Shown here: positions 45,477 through 56,700 of the stretch, in pieces
How positions within the stretch are numbered: position 1 is the stretch's first letter
Layout of the letters: the number at the start of each line of letters is the position of its first letter
From: Pseudomonas sp. DTU_2021_1001937_2_SI_NGA_ILE_001
GTDB lineage: Bacteria > Pseudomonadota > Gammaproteobacteria > Pseudomonadales > Pseudomonadaceae
Assembly (NCBI RefSeq): GCF_032463525.1
Contig: NZ_CP135971.1
Span: 3,534,001 to 3,598,000 of the forward strand
Direction: 5' to 3'
DNA: 64,000 nt
The notes under the pieces: generated by a model
The model's database searches: none
Told to the model about the DNA's origin: nothing
What the model saw: only the letters and a program-made list of their open reading frames with translations
Position numbers and translations under genes: made by a program

Positions 45477-47329
45477 ACCCACGCCTGCTCGGGCTCTACA
45501 ACCAGGAGCTGCAGCACATCCGGGAGAGCGCCCAGGAATTCGCCCGTGAATATCCGAAGATCGCCGGGCGCCTGACCCTGGCCGGCCTGGACTGCGCCGA
45601 CCCCTACGTGGAGCGGCTGCTGGAAGGCTTCGCCTACCTGACCGCGCGGGTGCAGCTCAAGCTCGATGCCGAGTACCCGACCTTCACCCATAACTTGCTG
45701 GAAATCGCCTACCCGCACTACCTGGCACCGACCCCGTCGATGACCGTGGTGCAGATGCACGCCGACCCGGACGAAGGTTCGCTGGCCGACGGTTTCCCGC
45801 TGCCGCGCGGCAGCGTGCTGCGTGCTGCCCTGGGCCGCGACTCGCAGACCTCCTGCGAATACCGCACCACCCAGCAGGTGCAGCTGTGGCCGCTGCAGGT
45901 CAGCCAGGCCGAGTACTTCGCCCAGCCAGCCACCGTGCTGGGGCGCCTGGCCGCCAGTGAACCCAAGGCCAAGGCGGCGCTGCGCTTCACCTTGCGCACC
46001 GGCGCAGAGCTGCCGTTCAACAGCCTGGCGCTGACCAACCTGCCGCTGTACCTCCACGGCGCCGACGAACTGCCGCACCGCCTCTACGAGCAGTTGCTGG
46101 GCAATGCCTGCGCGGTGTTCGCCCGTCAACCGGGCAGCGACTGGGTCGAGCGCCTGCCGATCGATACCCTGCGCCCTTGCGGTTTCGACGACGCCGAGGC
46201 CGCCTTGCCGGTGGTGCCCCAGGCCTTCCAGGGCTACCGCCTGCTGCAGGAGTACTTCGCCCTGCCGCAACGCTTTCTGTTCGTCGACTTCAGCGGCCTG
46301 GAGCGCGCGGTCAAACGCTGCAACGGCCAGGAGCTGGAACTGATCGTGCTGTTCGACCGCCTGGACCCGAACCTGGAGAACAGCGTCGGCCGCGAGCAAC
46401 TGGTGCCCTTCTGCACCCCGGCGATCAACCTGTTCCCGCGACGCCTCGACCGCATTCACCTCAGCGACCGGGTGCACGAATACCATGCCATCGCCGACCG
46501 TACCCGGCCGATGGACTTCGAGATTCATTCGATCACCGGGGTCACCGGGCATGGTACCGGCCCCGACCAACCGTTCCTGCCGTTCTACGCGGTGCGCGAC
46601 CCGTCGCGCTATGGCCGCGACAAGGCCTACTACATCCTGCGCCGCGAACCCCGCGTGCTGTCCAGCGAACAGCAGCGCAGCGGCACGCGCTCCAGCTACG
46701 TGGGCAGCGAGACCTTCGTCAGCCTGGTCGACAGCCAGCAAGCGCCATGGCGCCACGACCTGCGCCAGCTGGGCCTGACGGCGCTGTGCACCAACCGCGA
46801 CCTGCCGCTGTTCATGCGCCTCGGTGGCGCCAGCGATTTCACCCTGGCCGACAGCGCACCGGTGTCGGCGATTCGCTGCCTGGCCGGCCCCAGTCGCCCG
46901 CGTGCCAGCCATGCCCACGACAACAAGGCCTGGCGGCTGATCAGCCAGCTGTCACTGAATCACCTGTCACTGGCCGAACAGGGCCAGGGCGCGGCGGCGC
47001 TGCGCGAAATGCTGCGCCTGTACGGCGATGACCAGGACGCCGCGCTGCAACTGCAGATCGAGGGCCTGCGCGAGGTCAGCAGCAAGCCGGTGACCCGCCG
47101 CCTGCCGATGCCGGGGCCGATCGTCTTCGGTCGCGGCCTGGAGATCACCCTGGAATTCGACGAGAACGCCTTTCGCGGCAGTGGCGTGTTCCTGCTCGGG
47201 GCCGTGTTCGAACGCTTCCTGGCACGCTACGTGTCGATCAACAGCTTTACCGAAACGGTGCTGCGCAGCACCGAACGCGGCGAGATCATGCGATGGAAAG
47301 CCAAGCCCGGTCGGCGTCCGACCCTATGA
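45473..47329 (+). CDS. tssF: T6SS baseplate subunit TssF
   Basis: 618 residues, typical. N-terminal [31 protein letters not shown] and [14 protein letters not shown] are characteristic. It overlaps tssE by 4 bp and tssG by 37 bases. Two TssF molecules wrap TssG in the wedge. Confidence 0.95.
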   Translation: MNPRLLGLYNQELQHIRESAQEFAREYPKIAGRLTLAGLDCADPYVERLLEGFAYLTARVQLKLDAEYPTFTHNLLEIAYPHYLAPTPSMTVVQMHADPDEGSLADGFPLPRGSVLRAALGRDSQTSCEYRTTQQVQLWPLQVSQAEYFAQPATVLGRLAASEPKAKAALRFTLRTGAELPFNSLALTNLPLYLHGADELPHRLYEQLLGNACAVFARQPGSDWVERLPIDTLRPCGFDDAEAALPVVPQAFQGYRLLQEYFALPQRFLFVDFSGLERAVKRCNGQELELIVLFDRLDPNLENSVGREQLVPFCTPAINLFPRRLDRIHLSDRVHEYHAIADRTRPMDFEIHSITGVTGHGTGPDQPFLPFYAVRDPSRYGRDKAYYILRREPRVLSSEQQRSGTRSSYVGSETFVSLVDSQQAPWRHDLRQLGLTALCTNRDLPLFMRLGGASDFTLADSAPVSAIRCLAGPSRPRASHAHDNKAWRLISQLSLNHLSLAEQGQGAAALREMLRLYGDDQDAALQLQIEGLREVSSKPVTRRLPMPGPIVFGRGLEITLEFDENAFRGSGVFLLGAVFERFLARYVSINSFTETVLRSTERGEIMRWKAKPGRRPTL

Positions 47330-48333
47330 ACACGCTGGAGGCCATGCAGGACAAGCCCTGGGAGTACGACTTCTTCCAGGCCCTGCGGCGCATCGAGTGC
47401 GAAAACCCCGACCTGCCACGCCTGGGCCATTCGCTGCGCCTGGAAGACGACCCGGTGCGCCTCGGCCAGCGCCAGGAAAGTACCTTTGCGCCCTCGACCC
47501 TGGCCAGTGCGCAGCCCGCCAGCGATGACGCCGCCGCGCGCCTGGAGCAGTTCTTTTTCGGCCTTGGCGGCCCCAACGGCCCGCTGCCGCTGCACCTGAC
47601 CGAGTACGTGCGCGAGCGCCAGCGCAACCATGCCGACACCGCCAGCAAGCGCTTTCTCGACGTTTTCCACCACCGCTTGCTTAGCCTGTTCTACCGCGCC
47701 TGGGCCGAGGCCCGGCCTACCGTCAGCCACGACCGCCCGGACGACGACTACTGGTCGGGGCGCCTGGCCGCGCTGTGTGGCCGGGGCCTGCCGGGGCAAC
47801 TGGAGCAGGGCGAACTGCCGGGCACCGCGATGCTGCACTACAGCGGCCACCTGGCAGCACAGACCCGCTACCCGGACGGCCTGCGGGCGATTCTCGGCGA
47901 GTACTTCGGGCTGCCGGTGAGCATCGAGGAATACGTCGGCCAGTGGCTGGAACTGCCTGAACGCAGCCGGGTCGGAGTGACGTCCAACCGGCTGGGCATT
48001 GACCTGTGCCTGGGCAGTCATGTCTGGGACCGCCAGCACAAGTTCCGCATTCGCCTGGGGCCGCTGAAGCTCGACGACTACATGGGCATGCTGCCCGACG
48101 GCCAGCCGTTCCGTGAACTGGTGGCCTGGGTCACCGAGTACCTGGGCCACGAACTGGACTGGGACCTGAACCTGGTGCTGGAACAACCCGAGGTTCCACG
48201 CCTGCAACTCAACGGCCGCCAGCGGCTGGGCTTCAACACCTGGCTGGGCACTCCGGAAAAGGACGCTGACGACCTGATCCTGGCCCGCCACTACGCCGAC
48301 CAAAGCGGCGCGACACCCACCTCAAGGACCTGA
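47293..48333 (+). CDS. tssG: T6SS baseplate subunit TssG
   Basis: 346 residues: WEYDFFQALRRIECE, FFGLGGPNGPLPLHLTEY, FLDVFHHRLLSLFYRAW are diagnostic. The start at 47293 lies inside tssF; an in-frame ATG at 47326 ([12 protein letters not shown]) is an alternative that would nearly abolish the overlap. Confidence 0.93.
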   Translation: MESQARSASDPMNTLEAMQDKPWEYDFFQALRRIECENPDLPRLGHSLRLEDDPVRLGQRQESTFAPSTLASAQPASDDAAARLEQFFFGLGGPNGPLPLHLTEYVRERQRNHADTASKRFLDVFHHRLLSLFYRAWAEARPTVSHDRPDDDYWSGRLAALCGRGLPGQLEQGELPGTAMLHYSGHLAAQTRYPDGLRAILGEYFGLPVSIEEYVGQWLELPERSRVGVTSNRLGIDLCLGSHVWDRQHKFRIRLGPLKLDDYMGMLPDGQPFRELVAWVTEYLGHELDWDLNLVLEQPEVPRLQLNGRQRLGFNTWLGTPEKDADDLILARHYADQSGATPTSRT

Positions 48334-48338
48334 ACAAG

Positions 48339-51017
48339 ATGAGTGAAATCAGTCGTGCCGCGCTGTTCGGCAAACTCAACAGCGTCGCCTACAAGGCCAT
48401 CGAGGCCGCCACGGTGTTCTGCAAGCTGCGCGGCAACCCCTACGTGGAGCTGGCGCACTGGCTGCACCAGTTGCTGCAACTGCAAGACAGCGACCTGCAC
48501 CGCATCGTGCGCCAGTTCAACGTCGAGCCGGCACGCCTGGCCCGTGACCTGACCGACGCGCTGGACCGCCTGCCACGCGGCTCGACCTCGATCACCGACC
48601 TGTCCTCGCACGTCGAGGAAGCCGTGGAGCGCGGCTGGGTGTACGGCAGCCTGATGTTCGGCGAAAGCCAGGTGCGTACCGGCTACCTGCTCATCGGCAT
48701 CCTCAAGACCCCGAGCCTGCGCAATGCGCTGCTGGGATTGTCTGGCGAGTTCGCCAAGCTGAAGATCGAAAGCCTCACCGAGCGCTTCGACGAGTACGTT
48801 GGCGACTCGCCGGAGAATGCCCTCGCCGCCACCGACGGTTTCAATGCCGGTGCCGCACCGGGCGAAGCCAGCGGCGCCATGGCACCGAGCGCGATGGGCA
48901 AGCAGGAAGCCCTGAAGAAATTCACCATCGACCTCACCGAGCAGGCGCGCAACGGCGAGCTGGACCCCATCGTCGGCCGCGACGAGGAAATCCGCCAACT
49001 GGTGGACATCCTCATGCGCCGTCGGCAGAACAACCCGATCCTCACCGGCGAGGCCGGGGTGGGCAAGACCGCCGTGGTCGAAGGCTTCGCCCTGCGCATC
49101 GTCGCCGGCGACGTACCGCCGGCGCTCAAAGACGTTGAACTGCGCAGCCTCGACGTCGGCCTGCTGCAGGCCGGGGCGAGCATGAAGGGCGAGTTCGAAC
49201 AGCGCCTACGCCAGGTCATCGAAGACGTGCAGGCCTCGCCCAAGCCGATCATCCTGTTCATCGACGAAGCCCACACCCTGGTCGGCGCCGGTGGCGCGGC
49301 GGGCACCGGCGATGCCGCCAACCTGCTCAAGCCGGCCCTGGCCCGCGGCAGCCTGCGTACCGTGGCGGCGACCACCTGGGCCGAGTACAAGAAGCACATC
49401 GAGAAAGACCCGGCCCTGACCCGGCGCTTCCAGGTGGTGCAGGTCGACGAGCCGTCGGAAGACAAGGCGCTGCTGATGATGCGCGGCGTGGCCTCGACCA
49501 TGGAGCAGCATCACCAGGTGCAGATCCTCGATGAGGCCCTGGAAGCTTCGGTGAAGCTGTCGCACCGCTACATCCCGGCGCGCCAGCTGCCGGACAAATC
49601 CGTCAGCCTGCTCGACACCGCCTGCGCCCGCGTGGCGGTGAGCCTGCATGCGGTGCCGGCCGAGGTCGACGACAGCCGTCGGCGCATCGAGGCCCTGGAA
49701 ACCGAGCTGCAGATCATCGCCCGCGAGCACGCCATCGGCGTCGACACGGGCAGCCGCCAAGCCAACAGCCAGGCGCTGCTGGACGCCGAGCGCGAACGGC
49801 TGGTCGGGCTGGAAGCGCGCTGGGCCGAAGAAAAGGGCCTGGTCGACGAACTGCTGGCCCTGCGTGCGCAACTGCGCGACAGCGTTGGCGTGGTGGACAG
49901 CGACACCCCGGCCGAACAAGGCCAGGCGCTGCGCGAGCAACTGGTCGAGCTGCAACGGCGCCTGAGTGCGCTGCAGGGCGAGAACCCGCTGATCCTGCCC
50001 ACCGTGGACTACCAGGCGGTGGCCTCGGTGGTGGCCGACTGGACTGGCATTCCGGTGGGGCGCATGGCGCGCAACGAGCTGGAAACCGTGCTCAACCTCG
50101 ACCAGCACCTGAAGAAACGCATCATCGGCCAGGACCATGCGCTGCAGATGATCGCCAAGCGCATCCAGACGTCCCGCGCCGGCCTCGACAACCCCAGCAA
50201 GCCGATCGGCGTGTTCATGCTCGCTGGCACCTCCGGGGTGGGCAAGACCGAGACCGCCCTGGCCCTGGCCGAAGCCCTGTATGGCGGCGAACAGAACGTC
50301 ATCACCATCAACATGAGCGAGTTCCAGGAAGCCCACACCGTGTCCACCCTCAAGGGCGCGCCACCGGGCTACGTGGGTTATGGCGAAGGCGGCGTACTCA
50401 CCGAGGCGGTGCGCCGCAAGCCGTACAGCGTGGTACTGCTCGACGAGGTGGAGAAAGCCCACCCGGACGTGCACGAGATCTTCTTCCAGGTGTTCGACAA
50501 GGGCGTGATGGAAGACGGCGAAGGTCGCCTGATCGACTTCAAGAACACGCTGATCCTGCTCACCACCAACGCCGGCACCGAGCTGATCGCCCACCTGTGC
50601 CAGGACGCGCAGAACGTGCCCGACCCGGAGGACATCGCCAAGGCGCTGCGCCAGCCGCTGCTGGAAATCTTCCCGCCGGCCCTGCTCGGCCGCCTGGTGA
50701 CCATCCCTTACTACCCGCTCAGCGACAGCATGCTCAAGGCCATCACCGACCTGCAGCTGGGGCGCATCAAGAAGCGCGTGGAGAGCACCCACAAGGTGCC
50801 GTTCGACTACGACGACTCGGTGATCGACCTGATCGTTTCGCGCTGCACCGAAACCGAAAGCGGTGGGCGGATGATCGATGCGATCCTGACCAACACCCTG
50901 CTGCCGGACATGAGCCGCGAGTTCCTGACCCGCATGCTCGAAGGCCAGCCACTGGCCGGCGTGCGCATCAGCCAGCGCGACGGGCAACTGCATTACGAAT
51001 TCGCTGATGTGCAATGA
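48339..51017 (+). CDS. clpV1: T6SS sheath-recycling AAA+ ATPase ClpV (TssH)
   Basis: 892 residues. The N-terminal domain (~1-150), AAA1 with Walker A GEAGVGKTA and Walker B ILFIDEAHT, a middle coiled-coil region (~430-540), and AAA2 with GTSGVGKTE and VVLLDEVEKAHPD are all intact. It disassembles contracted TssBC sheaths. Starts 5 bases after tssG. Confidence 0.96.
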   Translation: MSEISRAALFGKLNSVAYKAIEAATVFCKLRGNPYVELAHWLHQLLQLQDSDLHRIVRQFNVEPARLARDLTDALDRLPRGSTSITDLSSHVEEAVERGWVYGSLMFGESQVRTGYLLIGILKTPSLRNALLGLSGEFAKLKIESLTERFDEYVGDSPENALAATDGFNAGAAPGEASGAMAPSAMGKQEALKKFTIDLTEQARNGELDPIVGRDEEIRQLVDILMRRRQNNPILTGEAGVGKTAVVEGFALRIVAGDVPPALKDVELRSLDVGLLQAGASMKGEFEQRLRQVIEDVQASPKPIILFIDEAHTLVGAGGAAGTGDAANLLKPALARGSLRTVAATTWAEYKKHIEKDPALTRRFQVVQVDEPSEDKALLMMRGVASTMEQHHQVQILDEALEASVKLSHRYIPARQLPDKSVSLLDTACARVAVSLHAVPAEVDDSRRRIEALETELQIIAREHAIGVDTGSRQANSQALLDAERERLVGLEARWAEEKGLVDELLALRAQLRDSVGVVDSDTPAEQGQALREQLVELQRRLSALQGENPLILPTVDYQAVASVVADWTGIPVGRMARNELETVLNLDQHLKKRIIGQDHALQMIAKRIQTSRAGLDNPSKPIGVFMLAGTSGVGKTETALALAEALYGGEQNVITINMSEFQEAHTVSTLKGAPPGYVGYGEGGVLTEAVRRKPYSVVLLDEVEKAHPDVHEIFFQVFDKGVMEDGEGRLIDFKNTLILLTTNAGTELIAHLCQDAQNVPDPEDIAKALRQPLLEIFPPALLGRLVTIPYYPLSDSMLKAITDLQLGRIKKRVESTHKVPFDYDDSVIDLIVSRCTETESGGRMIDAILTNTLLPDMSREFLTRMLEGQPLAGVRISQRDGQLHYEFADVQ

Positions 51018-51043
51018 GTGATGAGTAATGAGTGCGAATAATC

Positions 51044-51235
51044 ATGCTCAAACAGTTTCTGATCGTGTTCGTGGTCGGTCTGCCGTTCGCGATCCTCTAC
51101 AGCGCGCTGGAATACTACCTGCCCGGCACCTGGTGGCCCGCCGGTATCGTCATCACCCTGATGCTGCTCGGGCGTGTCGGCCTTTACCTGTACCGGCGCT
51201 CGAAAGGCATCCACGACACCTGGCTGGACTCGTGA
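51044..51235 (+). CDS. Small two-helix membrane protein
   Basis: 63 residues from the ATG at 51044 (a GTG at 51032 is also in frame). Two hydrophobic helices, ~5-20 (LIVFVVGLPFAILYSAL) and ~28-45 (WWPAGIVITLMLLGRVGLYL), and a charged tail. It sits between clpV and vgrG on the operon strand. I do not recognise a family; it may be an accessory membrane protein or an immunity remnant. A +1-frame alternative at 51028-51258 lacks hydrophobic structure and is rejected. Confidence 0.55.
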   Translation: MLKQFLIVFVVGLPFAILYSALEYYLPGTWWPAGIVITLMLLGRVGLYLYRRSKGIHDTWLDS

Positions 51236-51243
51236 GCCGCGGA

Positions 51244-51271
51244 ATGGTTTGCGGCTGAAGCCGCACCTGCC
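51244..51271. repeat. Single REP-like palindrome
   Basis: TTTGCGGCTGAAGCCGCACC shares the GCGGCTGAAGCCGC core of the left-hand REP clusters. It interrupts the T6SS operon between the small membrane gene and vgrG. Confidence 0.65.
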
Positions 51272-51318
51272 GGGGCATCACTGCCAGCACTACAGCGCTC
51301 CTCGATGAGAGAAAACCG

Positions 51319-53256
51319 ATGAATTTCCAGCAACTCACCCGCATGGCCCAGATCACCAGCCCGCTCGGGCCGGATGTGCTGTTGCTCAAGGACATGACCG
51401 GCGGCGACGAGCTGGGGCGGCTGTTCCATTACGAGCTGCAGCTCACCGCCCGTGACGGCTCGCTGGACCTCAACCAGCTGCTCGGCAAGCCCATGAGCCT
51501 GTCGCTGCAACTGCCCGGCGGTGGCCAGCGGCATTTCCACGGTATCGTCGCGCGCTGCAGCCAGAACGCCGATCAGGGCCAGTTCGCCAGCTACCAGGTG
51601 ACCCTCAAGCCCTGGCTGTGGCTGCTCAGCCGCACCTCCGACTGCCGGATCTTCCAGCACCAGAGCGTGCCGCAGATCATCAAGCAGGTGTTCCGCGACC
51701 TGGGCTTCTCCGACTTCGAAGACGCCCTTAGCCGCCCCTACCGCGAGTGGGAGTACTGCGTGCAGTACCGCGAGACCAGCCTGGATTTCGTCAGCCGGCT
51801 GATGGAGCAGGAAGGCATCTACTACTTCTTCCGCCACGAGAAAGACCGCCACGTGCTGGTGCTGGCCGACGCCTACGGTGCGCACCAGAGCGCCCCGGGC
51901 TATGCCTCGGTGCCCTACTTTCCACCGGACGGCCAGCACCGCGAGCGTGACCACTTCAACCACTGGCGCCTGGCCCAGGAAGTCCAGCCCGGTTCGCTGG
52001 AACTCAACGACTATGACTTCCAGCGCCCCAGCGCGCGCATGGAAGTGCGCTCGGCCATGCCGCGCCCGCACAGCGCCAGCGACTACCCGCTGTACGACTA
52101 CCCCGGCGCCTACGTGCAGAACCAGGACGGCGAGCACTACGCCCGCACCCGCCTGGAAGCCCTGCAGAGCCTGCACGAGCGTGTCGAGCTGGGCGGTAAC
52201 GCCCGCGGTATCGGCGCCGGCCATCTGTTCAGCCTCACCGGCTTCGGCCGCCAGGACCAGAACCGCGAGTACCTGGTGGTCACCGCGCAGTACTTCATCG
52301 CCCAGGAAAGCCTGGAGACCGGCGAAGGCGGCGGTTTACAGGTCGAAGTGGCCCTGACCTGCATCGACGCCCAGCAGAGTTTCAAACCCCTGGCTACCAC
52401 CACCAAGCCGCTGGTGCAGGGCCCGCAGACCGCCCGGGTGGTCGGACCCGCCGGCGAGGAAATCTGGACCGACCAGTACGGCCGGGTGAAGGTGCATTTC
52501 CACTGGGACCGCCATGACCAGTCGAACGAGAACAGCTCGTGCTGGATTCGCGTGTCGCAGGCCTGGGCCGGCAAGAACTGGGGCTCGATGCAGATCCCGC
52601 GCATCGGCCAGGAGGTGATCGTCAGTTTCCTGGAAGGCGACCCGGACCGGCCGATCATCACCGGCCGGGTGTACAACGCTGAGCAGACCGTGCCCTACGA
52701 CCTGCCCGCCAACGCCACGCAGAGCGGCATCAAGAGCCGCTCCAGCAAGGGTGGCACGCCGGCCAACTTCAACGAAATCCGCATGGAGGACAAGAAGGGC
52801 CAGGAGCAGCTGTTCATCCACGCCGAGCGCAACCAGGACATCGAGGTGGAGAACGACGAAAGCCACTGGGTGGGTCACAACCGCACCAAGGTGGTCGACC
52901 ACACCGAGACCGTCACCATCGGCGTCAACCGCGTGCGTGCGGTGAAGCACGATGACGTGCTGCTGGTGGGTGCGGCGAAGAGCGACAGCATCAGCCGCAG
53001 CTACCTGATCGAGGTTGGCGAGAACCTGCGCCTGGTGTGTGGCAAGAGCGTGCTGGAACTCAACGCCAGCGGGCAGATCAACCTGACCGGGGTGAACATC
53101 AATTTCTACGCCAGCGAAACGGCGCTGTTCAACACCGGCGAGATCCTGCACCTGAACAACGGCAGCGGCCAGGGCACCGGTCCCAATGGCCAGGGCGAGC
53201 AGAGCAAGATCGACGCCGCCGTGCAGCAGATGTTCCCCAAGCCCAAAGGTCAGTAA
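51319..53256 (+). CDS. vgrG1: T6SS spike protein VgrG
   Basis: 645 residues. gp27-like N-terminal half (LFHYELQLTARDG, YREWEYCVQYRETSLDFVSRLMEQEGIYYFF) and gp5-like OB/needle half (WTDQYGRVKVHFHWDR, CWIRVSQAWAGKNWG, PRIGQEVIVSFLEGDPDRPIITGRVYN). No extra effector domain at the C-terminus. It forms the trimeric spike that will carry the PAAR domains of the adjacent Rhs proteins. Confidence 0.96.
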   Translation: MNFQQLTRMAQITSPLGPDVLLLKDMTGGDELGRLFHYELQLTARDGSLDLNQLLGKPMSLSLQLPGGGQRHFHGIVARCSQNADQGQFASYQVTLKPWLWLLSRTSDCRIFQHQSVPQIIKQVFRDLGFSDFEDALSRPYREWEYCVQYRETSLDFVSRLMEQEGIYYFFRHEKDRHVLVLADAYGAHQSAPGYASVPYFPPDGQHRERDHFNHWRLAQEVQPGSLELNDYDFQRPSARMEVRSAMPRPHSASDYPLYDYPGAYVQNQDGEHYARTRLEALQSLHERVELGGNARGIGAGHLFSLTGFGRQDQNREYLVVTAQYFIAQESLETGEGGGLQVEVALTCIDAQQSFKPLATTTKPLVQGPQTARVVGPAGEEIWTDQYGRVKVHFHWDRHDQSNENSSCWIRVSQAWAGKNWGSMQIPRIGQEVIVSFLEGDPDRPIITGRVYNAEQTVPYDLPANATQSGIKSRSSKGGTPANFNEIRMEDKKGQEQLFIHAERNQDIEVENDESHWVGHNRTKVVDHTETVTIGVNRVRAVKHDDVLLVGAAKSDSISRSYLIEVGENLRLVCGKSVLELNASGQINLTGVNINFYASETALFNTGEILHLNNGSGQGTGPNGQGEQSKIDAAVQQMFPKPKGQ

Positions 53257-53277
53257 CCCGCACAGGAATCCGCTTCG

Positions 53278-53712
53278 ATGACGTACCGCCTCAACGAATT
53301 CAGCTTCGCCCTGCCCGATGACCAGGTGCAGGATTCGACCATCAACATTCTCAAGTTCGGTGAACTGGGTACCTCGCTGATCGTCAGCCGCAGCCTGCTG
53401 GCCGACGGCGAAAGCCTTCAGGAGAACTTCGCCACCCAGCTCGAACGCCTCGGCCAGCAGGTCCAGGATCTGCGCCACGACCCGGTGCAGACCCTGCATG
53501 TGGGCCGCCAGCAGGAAGTGGAAGCCCTCGAATGGCGCAGTCAGTTCAGCAAGGGCAACGAGCAGGTGTTCCAGTACCAGCTGGCGCTGGTGCTGCCGGG
53601 CACCCGGCGCATGCTCGCCCTCAGCTACGTCAAGGCGCAGCCGCTGGGCAGTGCCGAGGCGGCGCACTGGGCGGCCATCAAGCAATCGCTGAACTTCGAC
53701 GTCAGTCCTTGA
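53278..53712 (+). CDS. Eag-type effector chaperone (DUF1795/DcrB-like)
   Basis: 144 residues with the DUF1795 pattern (YRLNEFSFALPDDQVQDSTI, SLIVSRSLLADGESL, RRMLALSYVKAQP). Eag chaperones shield the N-terminal transmembrane helices of prePAAR-containing T6SS effectors and load them on VgrG. It lies directly upstream of the first of two Rhs effectors that carry such an N-terminus; no second copy precedes the other. Confidence 0.88.
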   Translation: MTYRLNEFSFALPDDQVQDSTINILKFGELGTSLIVSRSLLADGESLQENFATQLERLGQQVQDLRHDPVQTLHVGRQQEVEALEWRSQFSKGNEQVFQYQLALVLPGTRRMLALSYVKAQPLGSAEAAHWAAIKQSLNFDVSP

Positions 53713-53745
53713 ACCGCCAGCCGCCTGCCGTGATGAGCCTCGTAC

Positions 53746-56700
53746 ATGTCTGACGCCGCGATCTGGGCCGCCCGCCTGGGCGATGGCCTGGAGCACACCT
53801 CGATGATGGCCGACATCGTCGGCGGTGTGCTGGAAGTGGCCGCCAACGTTGCCATCGGCGCCCTGGCCACCGCTGCCGTGGTGGCCGCCACCGGCATCAC
53901 CGTGGCCACCGGCGGGCTGGGTGCCTGCGTGCTGGGTGCGGTGGTCGGCCTGGTGGTGGGTGTGGTGATGGCCAAGACCGGCGCCGACACCGGCCTGTCG
54001 CGCTTGTGCGAAAGCATCGGCAACGGCCTGTTCCCGCCCAGCATCCAGGCAACCATCACCACCGGCTCGAAAGACACCCACACCAACAACCTGCCTGCAG
54101 CCCGCGCCGCCGGCTGGGTGCCGCCGGGCGTGCAGGTGAGTGAGGAAGAAGACCCGGAGGCCGACGCCAGCTACTGGGACATGGCGAAGAATTTTTTCTC
54201 GCAGATGTGGCGGCCTACCGTCGCTGTACCGGCACCCGGCGCGCAACCGCTGCCCGAGGACGAGATCACCTGCACCAAGCACCCGCCCATGCCGCCGCAG
54301 TACCTGGCCGAGGGCTCGGACAAGGTGACCATCAACGGCCAGCCAGCGGTGCGCAGCGGCGACCGCAGCACCTGCGAGGCAGTGGTGGTGTCGGCCGGGC
54401 CGATCTCACCGGACGTGCGCATTGGTGGCGACAAGCTGGTGGTGCGCGAGATCCGCAGCGGCAAGACCCCCGGCGTGGGCCTGGCGGTCACCGTGCTGAT
54501 GATGCTCAAGGGCAGCAAGGGCAAGTTCCTCAGCAACCTGCCGTGCATGCTGCTGGGCGCGGTCAACGCCTTCGTGGTCGGCCAAGCCACCAACGCGCTG
54601 ACCCGCGCCATCGTCGGTTCGCCCAACCCGGTGCATGCACCCACCGGCGCCAAGGTGCTGGGCGAAGACGACGAGCTGGACTTCGTGCTGCCGGCGCTGC
54701 TGCCCATCGACTGGCAGCGCGTCTACAACAGCCACGACGCACGCTGCGACGGGCTGTTCGGCGCCGGCTGGAGCGTCGCCTACGAAGTCAGCGTAGAGAT
54801 CCTGGCACATGCCGACGGCGGCGAGACCCTGCTGTACATCGACGAACAGGGCCGGCGCATCGACATGGGCGTCATCCCCCTGGGCGGCGCGACCTTCAGC
54901 GCCGGCGAGGGCTTGTGCGTACGTCGACACGCCAGCGGCCAATTGCTGATCGAGAGCGATGACGGCCTGTACCGGCTGTTCGAACCCAGCCCGCTGGACC
55001 CTCGCCGCTTGCGCCTGACCCTGCTGGGCGAGCGCAACGACAACCGCATCCACCTCGACTACGACGACCAGGGCCGCCTGCGGCGCCTGCGTGACAACCA
55101 CAGCCAGGTGCAGGTCGAACTGGGCTACAGCGAGCGCTGGCCGGGGCGGGTCAGCCACATCGAGCGCCTGTACCCCGACCAGGAGCGCGAGGTGCTGTGC
55201 CGCTACGCCTACGACGCCCAGGGCGACCTCGCCGAGGTATACGACGCCAACGGCCAGCTGCGCCGCCGCTTCGCCTACGACCAGGGCCGGCGGATGATCG
55301 AGCACCAGCGCCCCGGCGGCCTGCGCTGCTTCTACACCTGGGGCTGGGTGGACAACCGTGAATGGCGGGTGGTGCGGCACTGGACCGATGACGGCGACGA
55401 GTACCACTACGACTACGACCTGCAGGCCGGGCGTACCACCGTACGCGACGGCCTGGGCCGCAGCAGCACGCGGGTGTGGAACGCCCAGCACCAGGTGACC
55501 GAATACCGCGACCACCTCGACCATACCTGGCGCTTCGACTGGGACGACGAGCGCCAGCTGATCGGCGCCACCGACCCACAGGGTGGCCAGTATCGCTTCG
55601 ACTACGACGACGCCGGCAACCTCACGGCCAGCCTCGACCCGCTGGGCCGCCGCACCTCGACCCTGTGGCTGGAACACTGGGCCCTGCCGCTGGCCGAAAC
55701 CGACGCCGCCGGCCAGACCTGGCAATACCGCTACGATGCGCGCGGCAACTGCATTCGCGAGACCGACCCGCTCGGCCAGGCCACCCGTTACCGCTACGAC
55801 GCCCACGGCCAGGTGGTGGAGATCATCGACGCCGCCGACAAACGCAAGCAGCTGCAGTGGAACGCCTTCGGCCAACTGGTGCAGCACACCGATTGTTCGG
55901 GTTACCCGACGCACTTCGCCTACGACCGGCGCGGCAACCTGCAAAGCGTCACCGACGCCTTGGGCGAGCGCACCCTGTACCACCACGATGCCCAGGGCCG
56001 CCTGCTGGGCAGCGAACAGCCGGACGGCCGCACCGAGCAGTACCAGCGCGATGCCAGCGGCCAACTGGTGGGCTTTACCGATGCCGCCGGCTACACCACC
56101 CGCTACCGCTATGACCGTCGCGGCCAGGTGCGCCAGCGCCTCGACAGCCAGGGCCGCCAGGTGCAGTTCGACTACGACGCCTACGGGCGGCTGCTGGCGC
56201 TGGGCAACGAGAACGGCGAGTACTACCGCTTCGCCTGGGATGCCGCCGACCGTCTGGTCGAGCAGCACGACCTGGACGGCGCGCGGCGTTGCTACGCCTA
56301 TGACGCCTGTGACCAGCTGACCCGCGTCGAGCATCATCCCGCAGCGCTGGCCAGCGCCGTCGCGGTGGCCGTCGCGCCTGTACCGGCGCCTCTGGTGCAG
56401 ACCCTGGAACGTGATGCCGCTGGCCGCCTGCTGCGCCGCCGCAACGCCGACGGCTGCACCACCTATCGCTATGACGCGCTGGACCGCATGACCGAGGTGA
56501 CCTTCACCGACCTGGCCGGCGAAACGCAGACCCTCGGGTTCGCCTACGACGCCCTTGGCCAGTTGGTCGAAGAGCGCAGTGGCGCCGGAACGCTGTGCCA
56601 CCAGCACGACGAGCTGGGCAACCTGATCCAGACCCAACTGCCCGATGGCCGCCTGCTCAACCGCCTGTACTACGGCAGCGGTCACCTGCACCAGATCAAC

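Noticed and set aside
51028..51258. 76-codon frame overlapping the small membrane protein gene
   Set aside because: Its product is hydrophilic and arginine-rich, typical of an out-of-frame reading, whereas the other frame gives two clean membrane helices.
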